Shown: piece after piece, positions 5,657 through 5,713 of the stretch
How positions within the stretch are numbered: position 1 is the stretch's first letter
Layout: each line of letters begins with the position of its first letter
Assembly (NCBI GenBank): GCA_050699035.1
Contig: JBOHDE010000238.1
Span: 1 to 5,713, forward strand
DNA length: 5,713 bases
Direction: 5' to 3'
Source of the DNA: WHTB01 sp050699035
Lineage (GTDB): Bacteria; Actinomycetota; Actinomycetes; Propionibacteriales; Nocardioidaceae
Notes under the pieces: generated by a model
What the model was told of the DNA's origin: nothing
Databases searched by the model: none
The model's input: only the letters and a program-made list of their open reading frames with translations
Program-made: the position numbers and the translations under genes

Positions 5657-5713
5657 TCACTGCCCTGCTCGCTTGACGCGGTTCAGGTATGGAGCGATGT
5701 CCAGTATGAGATC
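5657..5713 (-). CDS. Possible C-terminal end of an unidentified gene, cut by the window edge
   Basis: Read from the window edge, 18 codons are open before a TGA at 5657-5659, and give DLILDIAPYLNRVKRAGQ. This looks like an ordinary amphipathic helix with a basic end. G or C occurs at 12 of 18 third positions. The peptide is too short to assign. A second frame is open from 5711 to a stop at 5589 (40 codons, similar third-position G+C) and could be the real tail instead, so the evidence is weak. If real, the upstream gene runs in the same direction as the propeller gene. Confidence 0.2.
   Translation of the reverse strand, partial: DLILDIAPYLNRVKRAGQ

Noticed and set aside
1..5713. CRISPR arrays, tRNA or rRNA genes, insertion sequences or phage genes
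   Set aside because: Read on both strands, I found no spaced repeats, no cloverleaf or rRNA-like sequence, and no transposase or integrase motif.

Overview
The window reads as chromosomal DNA of a high-GC, actinomycete-like bacterium. All confident genes lie on the minus strand. One 60-base line counted by hand inside the first gene is about 73% G+C. Further signs are a GTG start, 4-base gene overlaps, hairpin terminators without a T-run, and an apparently leaderless start. The genus cannot be named from this sequence.

In the direction of transcription (right to left) the layout is as follows. (1) 5585-5713 is an edge region that may hold the last codons of an upstream gene; this is weakly supported. 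(2) 5384-5584 holds a promoter-like pair (TTGCAC, 17 bases, TACTGT) and a predicted leader of about 166 bases, much of which can fold into one long imperfect hairpin ending just before a strong Shine-Dalgarno sequence. (3) 3884-5383 encodes an exported beta-propeller protein with LVIVD-type repeats and eight cysteines, of unknown function. (4) 3691-3883 holds a strong hairpin terminator, a 12-base perfect palindrome and a probable leaderless promoter. (5) 2854-3690 is cphB, cyanophycinase. (6) 65-2857 is cphA, cyanophycin synthetase, overlapping cphB by 4 bases. (7) 1-64 is non-coding sequence after cphA, with a small repeat.

The core is a two-gene cyanophycin operon. CphA polymerises aspartate and arginine into the storage polymer multi-L-arginyl-poly-L-aspartate using ATP. 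CphB, an intracellular serine peptidase, cuts the polymer back to beta-Asp-Arg dipeptides. All expected catalytic motifs are present in both, so the host probably makes and reuses a cytoplasmic nitrogen, carbon and energy reserve. The enzyme that would split the dipeptide (isoaspartyl dipeptidase) is not in this window.

The propeller gene is separated from the operon by a terminator, is visibly lower in G+C, and has its own promoter and leader. It looks like an independent unit, and no functional link to cyanophycin can be shown. The least ordinary parts of the window are its structured leader and the cysteine-rich propeller protein. The cyanophycin operon itself belongs to known families.
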